The notes beneath the pieces are model-generated. The model was not told the origin of the DNA, ran no database searches, and saw nothing but the letters and a program-made list of their open reading frames with translations. Position numbers and translations under genes: made by a program. A DNA stretch of 58,990 nucleotides. It comes from CAYVAP01 sp964343195. Lineage in GTDB: Bacteria > Bacteroidota > Bacteroidia > J057. Position 1 is the first letter of the stretch, and each line of letters begins with the position of its first letter. The stretch lies in assembly GCA_964343195.1 (NCBI GenBank), contig CAYFIR010000023.1, forward strand, positions 1-58,990. The letters are read 5' to 3'. Shown here in pieces: positions 24,891 through 32,389 of this stretch.

Positions 24891-26033
24891 ATGAATCGAT
24901 CAATACTACTTTCCCTGATGACCATCCTGGCCCTGAGTATAGGGTGGCAGTCCCTGCATGCCCAGGTAAACCTGCCCCCCAATGGCAACAACCAGCGATC
25001 TGTAGTCAAGCAGTACATGGGAATGGCCTATGTCGGATTTGATTACCACAGCCCTGACGTACATGCTCCAGATGGCACCGACCGCCGAGGCCATATCTGG
25101 GGCGAACTGGTTCCATACGGACTCAACAACCTGGGATTTGGGCCGTCTCAAGCCGCCCCCTGGCGCGCTGGTGCCAATGAGAACTCCGTATTCTTCACCT
25201 CACACGATATCATGATTCAGGGCGAAAAGCTCCCGGCAGGCAAGTACGGTTTCCATATCATCGTCGAGGAAACCGGAGACTGGACCCTGATTTTCAACGA
25301 AAACACCGAAGCCTGGGGCAGCTTTTACTACGAACCAGAACTGGATGTGCTGCGCGTAAAGGCCACACCCGAGGAAAGCCACTACCACGAATACCTGACC
25401 TTTGGGTTTACCGACCGAAGCCTTGAAAGCTGCACTGCTTACATGGCCTGGGAAGACAAAATGTTGCCATTCACCATCGAGATACCCAATGTCCATAAAC
25501 TTTACATGGCTCAACTCAAGGAAGATCTCACGGGCCAAAAAGGCTTTAGCTGGGTGAACCTTACTACTGCAGCAAACTACGCCGTTCAAAATGGACAGGA
25601 CCTGGACCAGGCACTCACGTGGGCAGAAGCCGCCGTTAGCCAGCCATTTGTTGGACAGGCAAATTTTGCGACACTCAGCACCAAAGCCAATGTCCTGCGG
25701 GCAATGGAAAAGGAGGAAGAAGCCGATGAAACCATGCAAGCTGCCCTGGAACTGCCGGGCACATCCGTTTTCCAGATCCACCAGTATGGACGTCAGCTCA
25801 TCGGCATGGGCAAAGCTGAAGCAGCCATGGAAGTCTTTGAATACAATGCCGAACGATTCCCCGATACCTGGCCCATCAACGTGGGACTCGCACGCGGCTA
25901 TTCCGCTATTGGCGAATACAAAAAAGCCCTCAAGCACACCGAACTAGCCCTGGAAAAAGCTCCCGACGACCTTAACCGAAACAGCCTCACCAACATGATC
26001 GAGATGCTGAAAAACAAGCAGGATGTGAATTAG
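24891..26033 (+). CDS. DUF2911 domain protein with TPR-like C-terminus, secreted
   Basis: About 380 residues from the Met at 24891, which begins a signal peptide (ILLSLMTILALSIGWQSLHA). The region after it matches DUF2911, a Bacteroidota domain: VDYHSPDV-like strand VGFDYHSPDVHAPDG, then GELVPYGLN, WRAGANENSVFFTSHDIMIQ, KLPAGKYGFHIIV and WTLIFNENTEAWGSFYY. The C-terminal third (ALTWAEAAVSQP, STKANVLRAMEKEEEADETM, ARGYSAIGEYKKALKHTELA) is TPR-like. DUF2911 has no assigned biochemical role that I know. The gene is followed at 26088-26124 by a strong terminator, so it is monocistronic; nothing regulatory is visible upstream. Confidence 0.85.
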   Translation: MNRSILLSLMTILALSIGWQSLHAQVNLPPNGNNQRSVVKQYMGMAYVGFDYHSPDVHAPDGTDRRGHIWGELVPYGLNNLGFGPSQAAPWRAGANENSVFFTSHDIMIQGEKLPAGKYGFHIIVEETGDWTLIFNENTEAWGSFYYEPELDVLRVKATPEESHYHEYLTFGFTDRSLESCTAYMAWEDKMLPFTIEIPNVHKLYMAQLKEDLTGQKGFSWVNLTTAANYAVQNGQDLDQALTWAEAAVSQPFVGQANFATLSTKANVLRAMEKEEEADETMQAALELPGTSVFQIHQYGRQLIGMGKAEAAMEVFEYNAERFPDTWPINVGLARGYSAIGEYKKALKHTELALEKAPDDLNRNSLTNMIEMLKNKQDVN

Positions 26034-26087
26034 GAGAGGCTGTGAGATTGAGATGTTGAGAGCATGGGACGTTTTTATCTAAGGTTT

Positions 26088-26124
26088 CCCCCATCAGGCC
26101 GAAGCCTGATGGGGGCTTTGTTTT
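26088..26124 (+). terminator. Rho-independent terminator of the DUF2911 gene
   Basis: Perfect 12-bp stem CCCCCATCAGGC (26088-26099), tetraloop CGAA, complement 26104-26115, then CTTTGTTTT. It sits 54 bases after the DUF2911 stop codon. Confidence 0.9.
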
Positions 26125-26259
26125 ATTCCACATGGAGCTTTTCCCCAAAAAGAGGAAGAAATCGCAGGCACCATATTCAAGCGAATATTCCATAAAAGTA
26201 GGATCAGAAACTGCGATAACTCATTTCCCATATAAGATGCCCTGGGTAATTTTGGCACC

Positions 26260-27066
26260 ATGAAAGACGTAAAACAAGTTGTAAAGGATAAATATGGTCA
26301 GATCGCCCGCCAAAATGGGGGCAGTAGTTGCTGTGGCAGCAAGGATGCGACAGAACTGGCTTACTCGGTCATGGCGGATGACTATACTGGACTCAAGGGG
26401 TATGCACAGGATGCAGACCTTAGCCTGGGATGTGGCCTGCCGACGCAGTTTGCGATGATCATGCCGGGCCAGACGGTCGTAGACCTCGGTTCTGGAGCGG
26501 GAAATGACTGCTTCGTCGCCCGTGCCGAAACGGGAGAAAATGGCCGTGTCATCGGGGTGGACTTCACCCCCGACATGCTGGCAAAAGCCCGAGAAAACGC
26601 CAAAAAGCTGGGCTACACCAACGTGGAGTTCGTAGAAGGCGACATCGAGAACCTTCCGTTGGAAGACAACCTCGCCGATGTCATCGTCAGCAATTGCGTG
26701 CTGAACCTCGTCCCAGACAAGGTCAAAGCCTTTTCAGAGACCTACCGCGTCCTGCAGCCCGGTGGCCACATCAGCGTCTCGGACATTGTACTGGAAGGAG
26801 ATTTACCCGAAGGATTGAAGCACGACGCCGCCATGTACGCCGGTTGTGTCGCAAGTGCCATTCAGATGAAGGATTACCTGGCGATGGTTCAGGAAGCCGG
26901 ATTCATCGACATGCGCATCCAGAAAAAGAAGCCCATCGTCCTGCCCGAGGAACTCCTTGATCAGTACCTCGACGCCGACGCCAAAGCCCGTTTCAACAAG
27001 GACCAGGGCATTTACAGCATCACGCTCTTTGCCAGAAAAGCCGCTGAAAGCTGTTGTGGGGGGTGA
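26260..27066 (+). CDS. arsM: arsenite methyltransferase
   Basis: 268-residue SAM-dependent methyltransferase matching ArsM. SAM motif I is VVDLGSGAGNDCFVARAE, then VDFTPDMLAKARENAKKLGY and VEFVEGDIENLPLEDNLADV. Arsenic-binding cysteines are visible: Cys58 in SLGCGLP, Cys146 in VSNCVLNLVP and Cys196 in MYAGCVASA, with the 50-residue spacing of the last two as in characterised ArsM. A CCGS motif at residues 24-27 and a CCGG C-terminus add possible extra thiols. It converts arsenite to methylated forms using thiol reductant. No arsR or pump gene is adjacent in this window, so regulation is not visible. The ATG at 26260 is preceded by the start of a standard KDVKQVV helix. Confidence 0.93.
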   Translation: MKDVKQVVKDKYGQIARQNGGSSCCGSKDATELAYSVMADDYTGLKGYAQDADLSLGCGLPTQFAMIMPGQTVVDLGSGAGNDCFVARAETGENGRVIGVDFTPDMLAKARENAKKLGYTNVEFVEGDIENLPLEDNLADVIVSNCVLNLVPDKVKAFSETYRVLQPGGHISVSDIVLEGDLPEGLKHDAAMYAGCVASAIQMKDYLAMVQEAGFIDMRIQKKKPIVLPEELLDQYLDADAKARFNKDQGIYSITLFARKAAESCCGG

Positions 27067-27636
27067 AAGCGGAAGGAGTAAGGAGTAGGGGGTAGGCTGT
27101 ACAGGTTGGCGGATTTTGTATCCTCCGCATTTTTCACGCTGGTAGAAGGGGCTAAAAAGAGGAATTCTCACGCGGAGAGCGCTGAGGCGCGGAGAAGAAG
27201 AATAATTCTCCGATTCTTATTGCTCTAAAGACGAAGCATGAGTTGGTTACCCAATTGAACAACCAACGGTTAAGGGAATATGGAAATAAGGGGATAGCTA
27301 GTGCCTAATGAACTAAGTAATTGACCATTCGAAATTGGGATAAAATGCTCACCAGCAACACTTTCAATCATGTTGAGCGCAGCGAAATCCCCCAGAGCGG
27401 GAAATTACTGATGAGATGCTTCGACTACCACTCAGCACAAGATTTCGAATTATTTCCACTAGCCTCCTTTTGCCTATTGCCCAAAAGTAACATGCTGCCG
27501 GAAGCATACTCCTCCGGCGGCATTGTTAGCCATTGGGGGGCAGAAGCGATTGACCGCAGAGCGGTCACACCTTTGTAGCACTATCAATCAGCTATTTTTT
27601 CGACCCGGGAAGGGTCGGACAAAACCCAAGTGTGGT
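27067..27636. other. 570-base intergenic region with repeats
   Basis: No confident gene. It holds CATGTTGAGCGCAGCGAAAT (27370-27389) and GATGCTTCGACTACCACTCA (27416-27435), which together resemble the two arms of the common TGAGCGCAGTCGAAG-type dispersed palindrome, a third GACC...GGTC repeat (27552-27579), and a 6-bp hairpin at 27601-27617 (CGACCC/GGGTCG) next to a T run on the plus strand. Possible frames here are unsupported by any recognisable protein. Confidence 0.5.
27552..27579. repeat. GACC(n)GGTC-CACCT palindromic repeat, third copy
   Basis: GACCGC, AGA, GCGGTC then ACACCTTTGTAGC, matching the two copies at 1103-1130 and 1154-1180 with a changed but complementary stem. Confidence 0.55.
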
Positions 27637-29232
27637 TCACCAAATCTGGCCCATCTGCCAGCCAAATCCTTCGATCAGTTCAGCTCCACCGCCTTGAGAA
27701 AACAGTTCGGCCTTTGACATCCTTTCACGGGGAAAGAAAATATCAGTCATCACGCGCTCGCCCCCATTGGCAAAGACCTCCACAGATGACACATCAAGGA
27801 AGAGGTGCAGTTCCAGCTCGTTTTCTTCTACCTGCAACGGAGCCGTATGTATCCCCGCGAAGTGCTCGTTGAAATCTATCAGCCCCGCACCCCGACGGTC
27901 GATGAACAACTCTCCCTCATTTGGGTGGTAGCCAATCACAAGAGAATCTCCCGCCTCATTGCTCAGTTTCAAGGCCACGGTTTCGGTGCCTTCTGACCAG
28001 GTCAGTGCTAGTTCCAGTTCTACCTGCCCCGGGTCTATTCCTTCGAGTTCATATGCGACAAATGCTCCACTGGCCTCAAAGGAGACCTTTTCCCCCCTTA
28101 GATCGTGTAATTCTTCGACTGGCTGGCTTTCTACCCGGTACCCGCTTCCAGTGCTCACCAAATGCAGGCTGCGGGGCACCGTCATGGCGCTGCGCCAGCG
28201 CTCCGTAGGCACCACGGTGGCGTACTGCCAGTTGCTCATCCAGCCGATGAAGAGGCGGCGACCATCCTCGGCGGGAATGTTGGACCAGGTAACGCCAGCG
28301 TAATTGTCCGTCCCAAAGTCGATCCACAAGGCTCTTTCCCCCTCTTCGTCAGCCATTACGTCATCAACGATGCTGGGATCCAGGGTGAAGCGTTCCCCGT
28401 CAAAGTCACCCACAAAATACTGAGTCGCAGAGCCGCCATTGGGGCCTCCGGGATTGATGCTCACCAGCATGACCCAGCGGGATTCGTCCGATCCCTCGAC
28501 AGGAAGCTCAAACAGGTCGGGACATTCCCACACGCCCCCATGGCCACCGAGGCCCTTTTCCCCTCCAAACTCACTGGTAAAAGTCCAGTCGAGGAGATTG
28601 GGGGAAGTGTACAGGCGAATTCTGTCTGCTGCGGCCAGGATCATGACCCATTGTTGCCCCTCGTCGTACCAAAACACCTTTGGATCGCGGAAGTCGTGGA
28701 TACCGGGATTGGGCAACACCGGATTGCCTTCGTACTTGGTCCAGGATCGGCCCTTGTCGAGGCTATAGGCGATGGATTGGTATTGGAAAGTATGGGTTCC
28801 AGATGCTGCTCCCACTGGCTCGTGATGCGTAAAAATGGCAATCATAGGCGGATCTGCCTCCGTTCCCAATCCAGAAGTATTCTGGTGATCGATTACCGCC
28901 GAGCCAGAGAAAATGTACCCCAGCGAATCAGGGTAGAGCCCTATAGGCAGATGCTCCCAATGCACCATGTCCTCGCTGACCGCGTGGCCCCAATGCATGG
29001 GCCCCCAGACATTGCTGTCTGGATAGAACTGATAGAAGAGGTGATATTCGCCATCATAATACACCATCCCGTTGGGATCATTCATCCACATGGAATCGGG
29101 GGTGAAGTGGTACTGAGGGCGGTGGGGTTCCTGATATTTCTGATCAATAACCACCTCGGTTCGGGGCTCCGGAGTAGAACAGGAGACCAGGCCTACGGCC
29201 AATAAGGTAGAGAGGAAAATTTTATTCAGCAT
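27637..29232 (-). CDS. GH32 lipoprotein (exo-acting fructanase/levanase-type)
   Basis: 531-residue glycoside hydrolase family 32. Lipobox near the N-terminus (LLAVGLVSCS, Cys18), so it is lipid-anchored, periplasmic or surface facing. All catalytic parts are intact: nucleophile Asp52 in WMNDPNGMVYYDGEYHLFYQ, transition-state Asp183 in FRDPKVFWY, acid/base Glu236 in VWECPDLFEL. The five-blade propeller is followed by the usual C-terminal beta sandwich (HLFLDVSSVEVFANGGERVM near residue 480). GH32 enzymes cleave beta-fructosidic bonds (levan, inulin, sucrose). It is the last gene of the fructan locus, about 220 bases after the DUF4960-repeat gene, with two hairpins between. Exo versus endo action is not decided by sequence alone. 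Confidence 0.92.
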   Translation of the reverse strand: MLNKIFLSTLLAVGLVSCSTPEPRTEVVIDQKYQEPHRPQYHFTPDSMWMNDPNGMVYYDGEYHLFYQFYPDSNVWGPMHWGHAVSEDMVHWEHLPIGLYPDSLGYIFSGSAVIDHQNTSGLGTEADPPMIAIFTHHEPVGAASGTHTFQYQSIAYSLDKGRSWTKYEGNPVLPNPGIHDFRDPKVFWYDEGQQWVMILAAADRIRLYTSPNLLDWTFTSEFGGEKGLGGHGGVWECPDLFELPVEGSDESRWVMLVSINPGGPNGGSATQYFVGDFDGERFTLDPSIVDDVMADEEGERALWIDFGTDNYAGVTWSNIPAEDGRRLFIGWMSNWQYATVVPTERWRSAMTVPRSLHLVSTGSGYRVESQPVEELHDLRGEKVSFEASGAFVAYELEGIDPGQVELELALTWSEGTETVALKLSNEAGDSLVIGYHPNEGELFIDRRGAGLIDFNEHFAGIHTAPLQVEENELELHLFLDVSSVEVFANGGERVMTDIFFPRERMSKAELFSQGGGAELIEGFGWQMGQIW

Positions 29233-29323
29233 GGCGAAATGGGATTACCAGTGTATAAGGCAGCTTGCTATCAGCTAAAAGATACAGATTACCTCTCGGG
29301 CCTGACAGAAGCAATAAAACAGG

Positions 29324-29352
29324 ACGTACTGCCTTATCAAAAGGCAGTACGT
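29324..29352 (-). other. perfect 12-bp hairpin between two PUL genes
   Basis: ACGTACTGCCTT (29324-29335), five-base loop ATCAA, complement at 29341-29352. On the minus transcript it is followed by CCTGTTTTATT, a weak T tract. It may be an attenuator, a weak terminator or an mRNA processing/stability element before the GH32 gene. Confidence 0.6.
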
Positions 29353-29410
29353 GAAAGAAAGCCGAAAAGAACGATTGATTATATTCATTTTGCAGTGTCA
29401 GATAGAAGGT

Positions 29411-29440
29411 GATCCCCGGTTCTACCAGAAGCCGGGGATC
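29411..29440 (-). other. hairpin just after the DUF4960-repeat gene
   Basis: GATCCCCGG/CCGGGGATC, 9-bp stem plus a TTCT/AGAA extension with one bulged base. It lies 14 bases past the stop codon of the upstream gene on the minus strand and lacks a clear T run, so an RNA 3'-end-protecting hairpin is as likely as a terminator. Confidence 0.6.
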
Positions 29441-29454
29441 CAGACTAACTACTA

Positions 29455-31806
29455 CTACTTCTCGACAACCAACTTACCATGAAGGATTCCCTTCTCAGTA
29501 TTGACAACAATGAGATAAAGGCCAGCTGCTAGCTCGTGAAGGTCAAGTCTGTGGACCTGACTCCCTGCCTGCTGCATTCCCAGGTCGAAGGCCATTACTT
29601 CCTTGCCGTTAAGATCAAGGAAGGAAACATCTACCCTGGAAGCCTGCTCCAGATCGAGACGAAGGCTTACTTCGTTGTTGGCAGGATTTGGATACACGCT
29701 CCAGCTCAAGCCATTTTTCTCATCGATTCCAGCTTCTGTCTGCCCCTCAAATACGACCTCTCCCATGCTCATCAACATATCTGCGCGCAGGTTTACAAAC
29801 TGGCTGGCAGGTACCTGAATGGTGAAGTTGTTGATCACTGTGTCATAATCAGCAGCCGTACCACTCAGTGTCAGGGTCGCTACCTCATCGCTTACACGGG
29901 CCAGGGTGTAGTCAATTCCTTCCGGAAGATTTTCTACTACCCAGAGGCTATCCACAAAGCTCGGCTTGAACAGTACGTTGACTACACTTACCTCAATCAC
30001 GACTCCATCTTCACTCCCCTCAATGATGGGGCTACTCCCCCCCTGTACAGTCGCCATCAGGGTCTGAGGCGCTTCGATTCCGCCCAGATAGGTCAACATA
30101 TTTTCAGTGAAAAGCTCGAGATTAGACTGGCTGGAGTCCGGATTACCTGTTGCCCAGCTGTACCCTGGCAAACTGGCGACCATCACGGCACCGTTATTTT
30201 TACCGATCTCCCCTACCCCGGTGATGCTTCCGTCAGGATTGAGGAAGGGAGCTGTACCCAGGGCTATACCAGGGAAATTATTTTGATTCCACCAGGCAAT
30301 GGCCTCCTTCATGGCGATGGTATCCGCCACAGTACGAAATCCGGTCCAGTTGGGATCTGGCCACCCAGAGGCTGGTAGCCCCGCAAAGATGGGATGCGTT
30401 TCTGTTCCAGTAACCTGACGGATGCCCATCGCAGGATCCGCATTTCGTGGGTTATCGATGATTTCTGTGGGTGCAATGCCCGCATTGATGGTGCCGACCA
30501 TCTGAGGGGCAAAACCAGTAAGCAGCAGGCCTCCACCATTATCGACATAAGACTCTATCACACCGGCAGCGGCAGAAGCACTAGCTGGCAATGCGCTACT
30601 ATCTTCCAGGTAATACCACATGCTCTCCACACTAGCAGGGATACCCAGGGTAGCGACTTTTTCAAAGCTCATATAGCGAATTTCGCCATTGAAGTGGGCG
30701 ATCGCCCAATCGTACCCATTCCGAACGCGCTCTCCCAGTTCTCCTGTGTAGGGAGCATCAGCAACCAACAGAAGCCTGGGCTCCTGGTATCGGACATACT
30801 CCAGCGCGTTGTGAGTGTACTGCTCCAGATTGGCCTGCTCCACAGCACCATTGGTCTGGGCTGGTCCCCAGTTATAGCCAGGAACCGCCGTTACGATCAC
30901 AGTACCCAGTCCTTTGGGAATTTCACCTGCTCCGACAATCGCTACGTTATTGGGCAGAAAAGGAACTGTTCCCAGACGTGTACCCGGAAAGGTACCTGTC
31001 TGCCACCAGGCGATGGGTTCCTGCATGGGCTGTCCATCTGCAATGAACCGGTAGCCTCCCCAGTTGGGGTCGGGGAAGGTAGATTCGGTCAGGCCCTCAA
31101 AAATGGGATGGTCCTCAGCGTTCAGGTAAGGCCGTAGGCCCATAGCCGCATCAGCATTGCGAGGGCCACCGATCACTTCTGAAGGGCCATCGATGGTAGA
31201 ATCGATCACATTGATCGCCTGCGTTGCATATCCAGAGAGAAACATTCCTCCGCCGTTGTTGATGAAGCTGTCCAGTGCAGGCGCAGCAGCGGTAAGGCTG
31301 GCGGGCATGGCTGAGGTCTCACTGTGGTACCAAACTGCCTCGATTCCCATAGGAACCCCATTGGTAGCCACTTCGGTCAAAGACTGGTAGATGGCTTCGG
31401 CCCCAAACTGCATTCTGGCCCAGTTATAAGCATTTTGCTCAGCCAGCGGCATGTCAATCAGATTGGTAGAGTCGCCTATCACCAGAATGGTGGGGCTTTC
31501 GGTTTGCAGGTAGTCGATCACATTGTGGGTGTACCGCTCGAGATTGGCCTGTGGATCGGCTCCGTTGGTGGCAGCGGGTCCCCAGTTATAGCCGGGCAGG
31601 CTGGTAACAACCACTTTACCCTGGCCTTTGGCAATTTCCCCCGCTCCTACAATCGGGTGATCAGTAGGGAGGAAAGGCGCTGTACCCAGACGGGTTCCTG
31701 GAAAGTTGTCCTGGTTCCACCAGGCAATGGGCTCATTCATCTGCTGCCCACTCTCAATGGTGCGAAATCCTCCCCAATTGGGATCAGGGAAAGCAGACTG
31801 TGGCAA
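29455..31806 (-). CDS. T9SS-secreted protein with tandem DUF4960-like modules (main part, frameshifted from its N-terminus)
   Basis: 783-residue frame whose opening Met is internal; the true start is upstream in another frame (see 31737-32282). It contains the end of module 1 (SAFPDPNWGGFRTIESGQ to about residue 100), all of module 2 (about 104-345, TILVIGDSTNLIDMPLAEQN onward), and all of module 3 (about 346-585, LLLVADAPYTGELGERVRNG onward). Every module repeats the same landmarks: NAYNWA, an AVWYHSETSAMPAS-type phrase, NGGGMFLSGYATQ, PDPNWGG, and AWW..FPGTRLGT..FLP. A fibronectin-like linker and a T9SS type A sorting domain (SWSVYPNPANNEVSLRLD to the end) follow. The module resembles the adjacent DUF4960-like lipoprotein, which suggests fructan binding in triplicate; that function is inference from locus context. 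Confidence 0.82.
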   Translation of the reverse strand: MPQSAFPDPNWGGFRTIESGQQMNEPIAWWNQDNFPGTRLGTAPFLPTDHPIVGAGEIAKGQGKVVVTSLPGYNWGPAATNGADPQANLERYTHNVIDYLQTESPTILVIGDSTNLIDMPLAEQNAYNWARMQFGAEAIYQSLTEVATNGVPMGIEAVWYHSETSAMPASLTAAAPALDSFINNGGGMFLSGYATQAINVIDSTIDGPSEVIGGPRNADAAMGLRPYLNAEDHPIFEGLTESTFPDPNWGGYRFIADGQPMQEPIAWWQTGTFPGTRLGTVPFLPNNVAIVGAGEIPKGLGTVIVTAVPGYNWGPAQTNGAVEQANLEQYTHNALEYVRYQEPRLLLVADAPYTGELGERVRNGYDWAIAHFNGEIRYMSFEKVATLGIPASVESMWYYLEDSSALPASASAAAGVIESYVDNGGGLLLTGFAPQMVGTINAGIAPTEIIDNPRNADPAMGIRQVTGTETHPIFAGLPASGWPDPNWTGFRTVADTIAMKEAIAWWNQNNFPGIALGTAPFLNPDGSITGVGEIGKNNGAVMVASLPGYSWATGNPDSSQSNLELFTENMLTYLGGIEAPQTLMATVQGGSSPIIEGSEDGVVIEVSVVNVLFKPSFVDSLWVVENLPEGIDYTLARVSDEVATLTLSGTAADYDTVINNFTIQVPASQFVNLRADMLMSMGEVVFEGQTEAGIDEKNGLSWSVYPNPANNEVSLRLDLEQASRVDVSFLDLNGKEVMAFDLGMQQAGSQVHRLDLHELAAGLYLIVVNTEKGILHGKLVVEK

Positions 31807-32282
31807 ACCGGCAAATACGGGGTGATTTGCTGCCCCATGTAGGGGCGGATTCCCATGGCATCATCGGCCGTACGAGGCGCTCCGATCACCTCAGATGGCC
31901 CGGTGATGGATGCGTCAATGTCATCGATGGCCTGGGTAGCATATCCTGACAGAAACAGGCCCCCACCATTGTTGACAAAGCTGTCGAGGGCAGTGGTAGC
32001 ACCTGCCAGGCTAGCTGGCATGGCTGAGGTCTCTGTGTGGTACCATACGACATCAGCACCTGCCATCACGCCATTGGTGGCGATATCTCCCAGCGACTGG
32101 TACATGGCACCGTATTGTGTTACGGCCCAGTTGTAGGCATTCTGCTCTGGCATCATTAGATCGCCCAGGTTGGCGGAGTCGCCCACCACCACGACGGTCT
32201 GCCCCAGCAGGGTCAGTTGGCTAAATGAGGCCAGGGCTACCCACAAAATCGATAGCATGGCCTTGCGGTAAACATTTTTCAT
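31737..32282 (-). CDS. N-terminal part of the DUF4960-repeat protein (frameshifted)
   Basis: Signal peptide (about residues 1-28, ILWVALASFSQLTLLGQ) followed by the first half of a DUF4960-like module: VVVVGDSANLGDLMMPEQNA, VVWYHTETSAMPASLAGA, NNGGGLFLSGYATQAIDDID, GPSEVIGAPRTADDAMGIRP. At MGIRPYMG the homology with modules 2 and 3 stops and an unrelated tail follows. The correct continuation (AANHPVFAGLPQSAFPDPNW) is present in the next frame, reached by inserting one base into the CCCC run at 31833-31836 (GGGG on the coding strand). So this and the 29455-31806 frame are one gene split by a single-base deletion, or by a sequencing or assembly error. Whole gene: 29455-32282. Confidence 0.85.
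   Translation of the reverse strand: MKNVYRKAMLSILWVALASFSQLTLLGQTVVVVGDSANLGDLMMPEQNAYNWAVTQYGAMYQSLGDIATNGVMAGADVVWYHTETSAMPASLAGATTALDSFVNNGGGLFLSGYATQAIDDIDASITGPSEVIGAPRTADDAMGIRPYMGQQITPYLPVCHSLLSLIPIGEDFAPLRVGSR
31833..31836 (-). other. single-base frameshift site in a G homopolymer
   Basis: Four Gs on the coding strand where five restore the frame: ATGGGGCAGCA would become ATGGGGGCAGCA and read M-G-A-A-N-H-P, matching N-x-E-D-H-P-I-F in module 2. This is the only lesion seen in the gene. Confidence 0.85.
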
Positions 32283-32389
32283 AGTAGTAATCGAAGAGAA
32301 TTAAGGTAAAAAGGATAGGTGTCTGTGGGTCAGGTCGCAGGTTAGCCGAGTAGTATGCGAAGGGCTATCAAGCGAAAAAGAACGGTTGT

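Noticed and set aside
27321..27578. 85-codon frame in the 27.1-27.6 kb gap
   Set aside because: Runs through dispersed repeats and ends in the GACC...GGTC palindrome; no family features.
27601..27617. Hairpin CGACCC/GGGTCG after the GH32 lipoprotein as a terminator
   Set aside because: On the transcribed (minus) strand it is followed by A residues, not T; the stem is only 6 bp.
28162..29205. Long open frame opposite the GH32 lipoprotein
   Set aside because: Antisense shadow; the minus strand has complete GH32 catalytic motifs.
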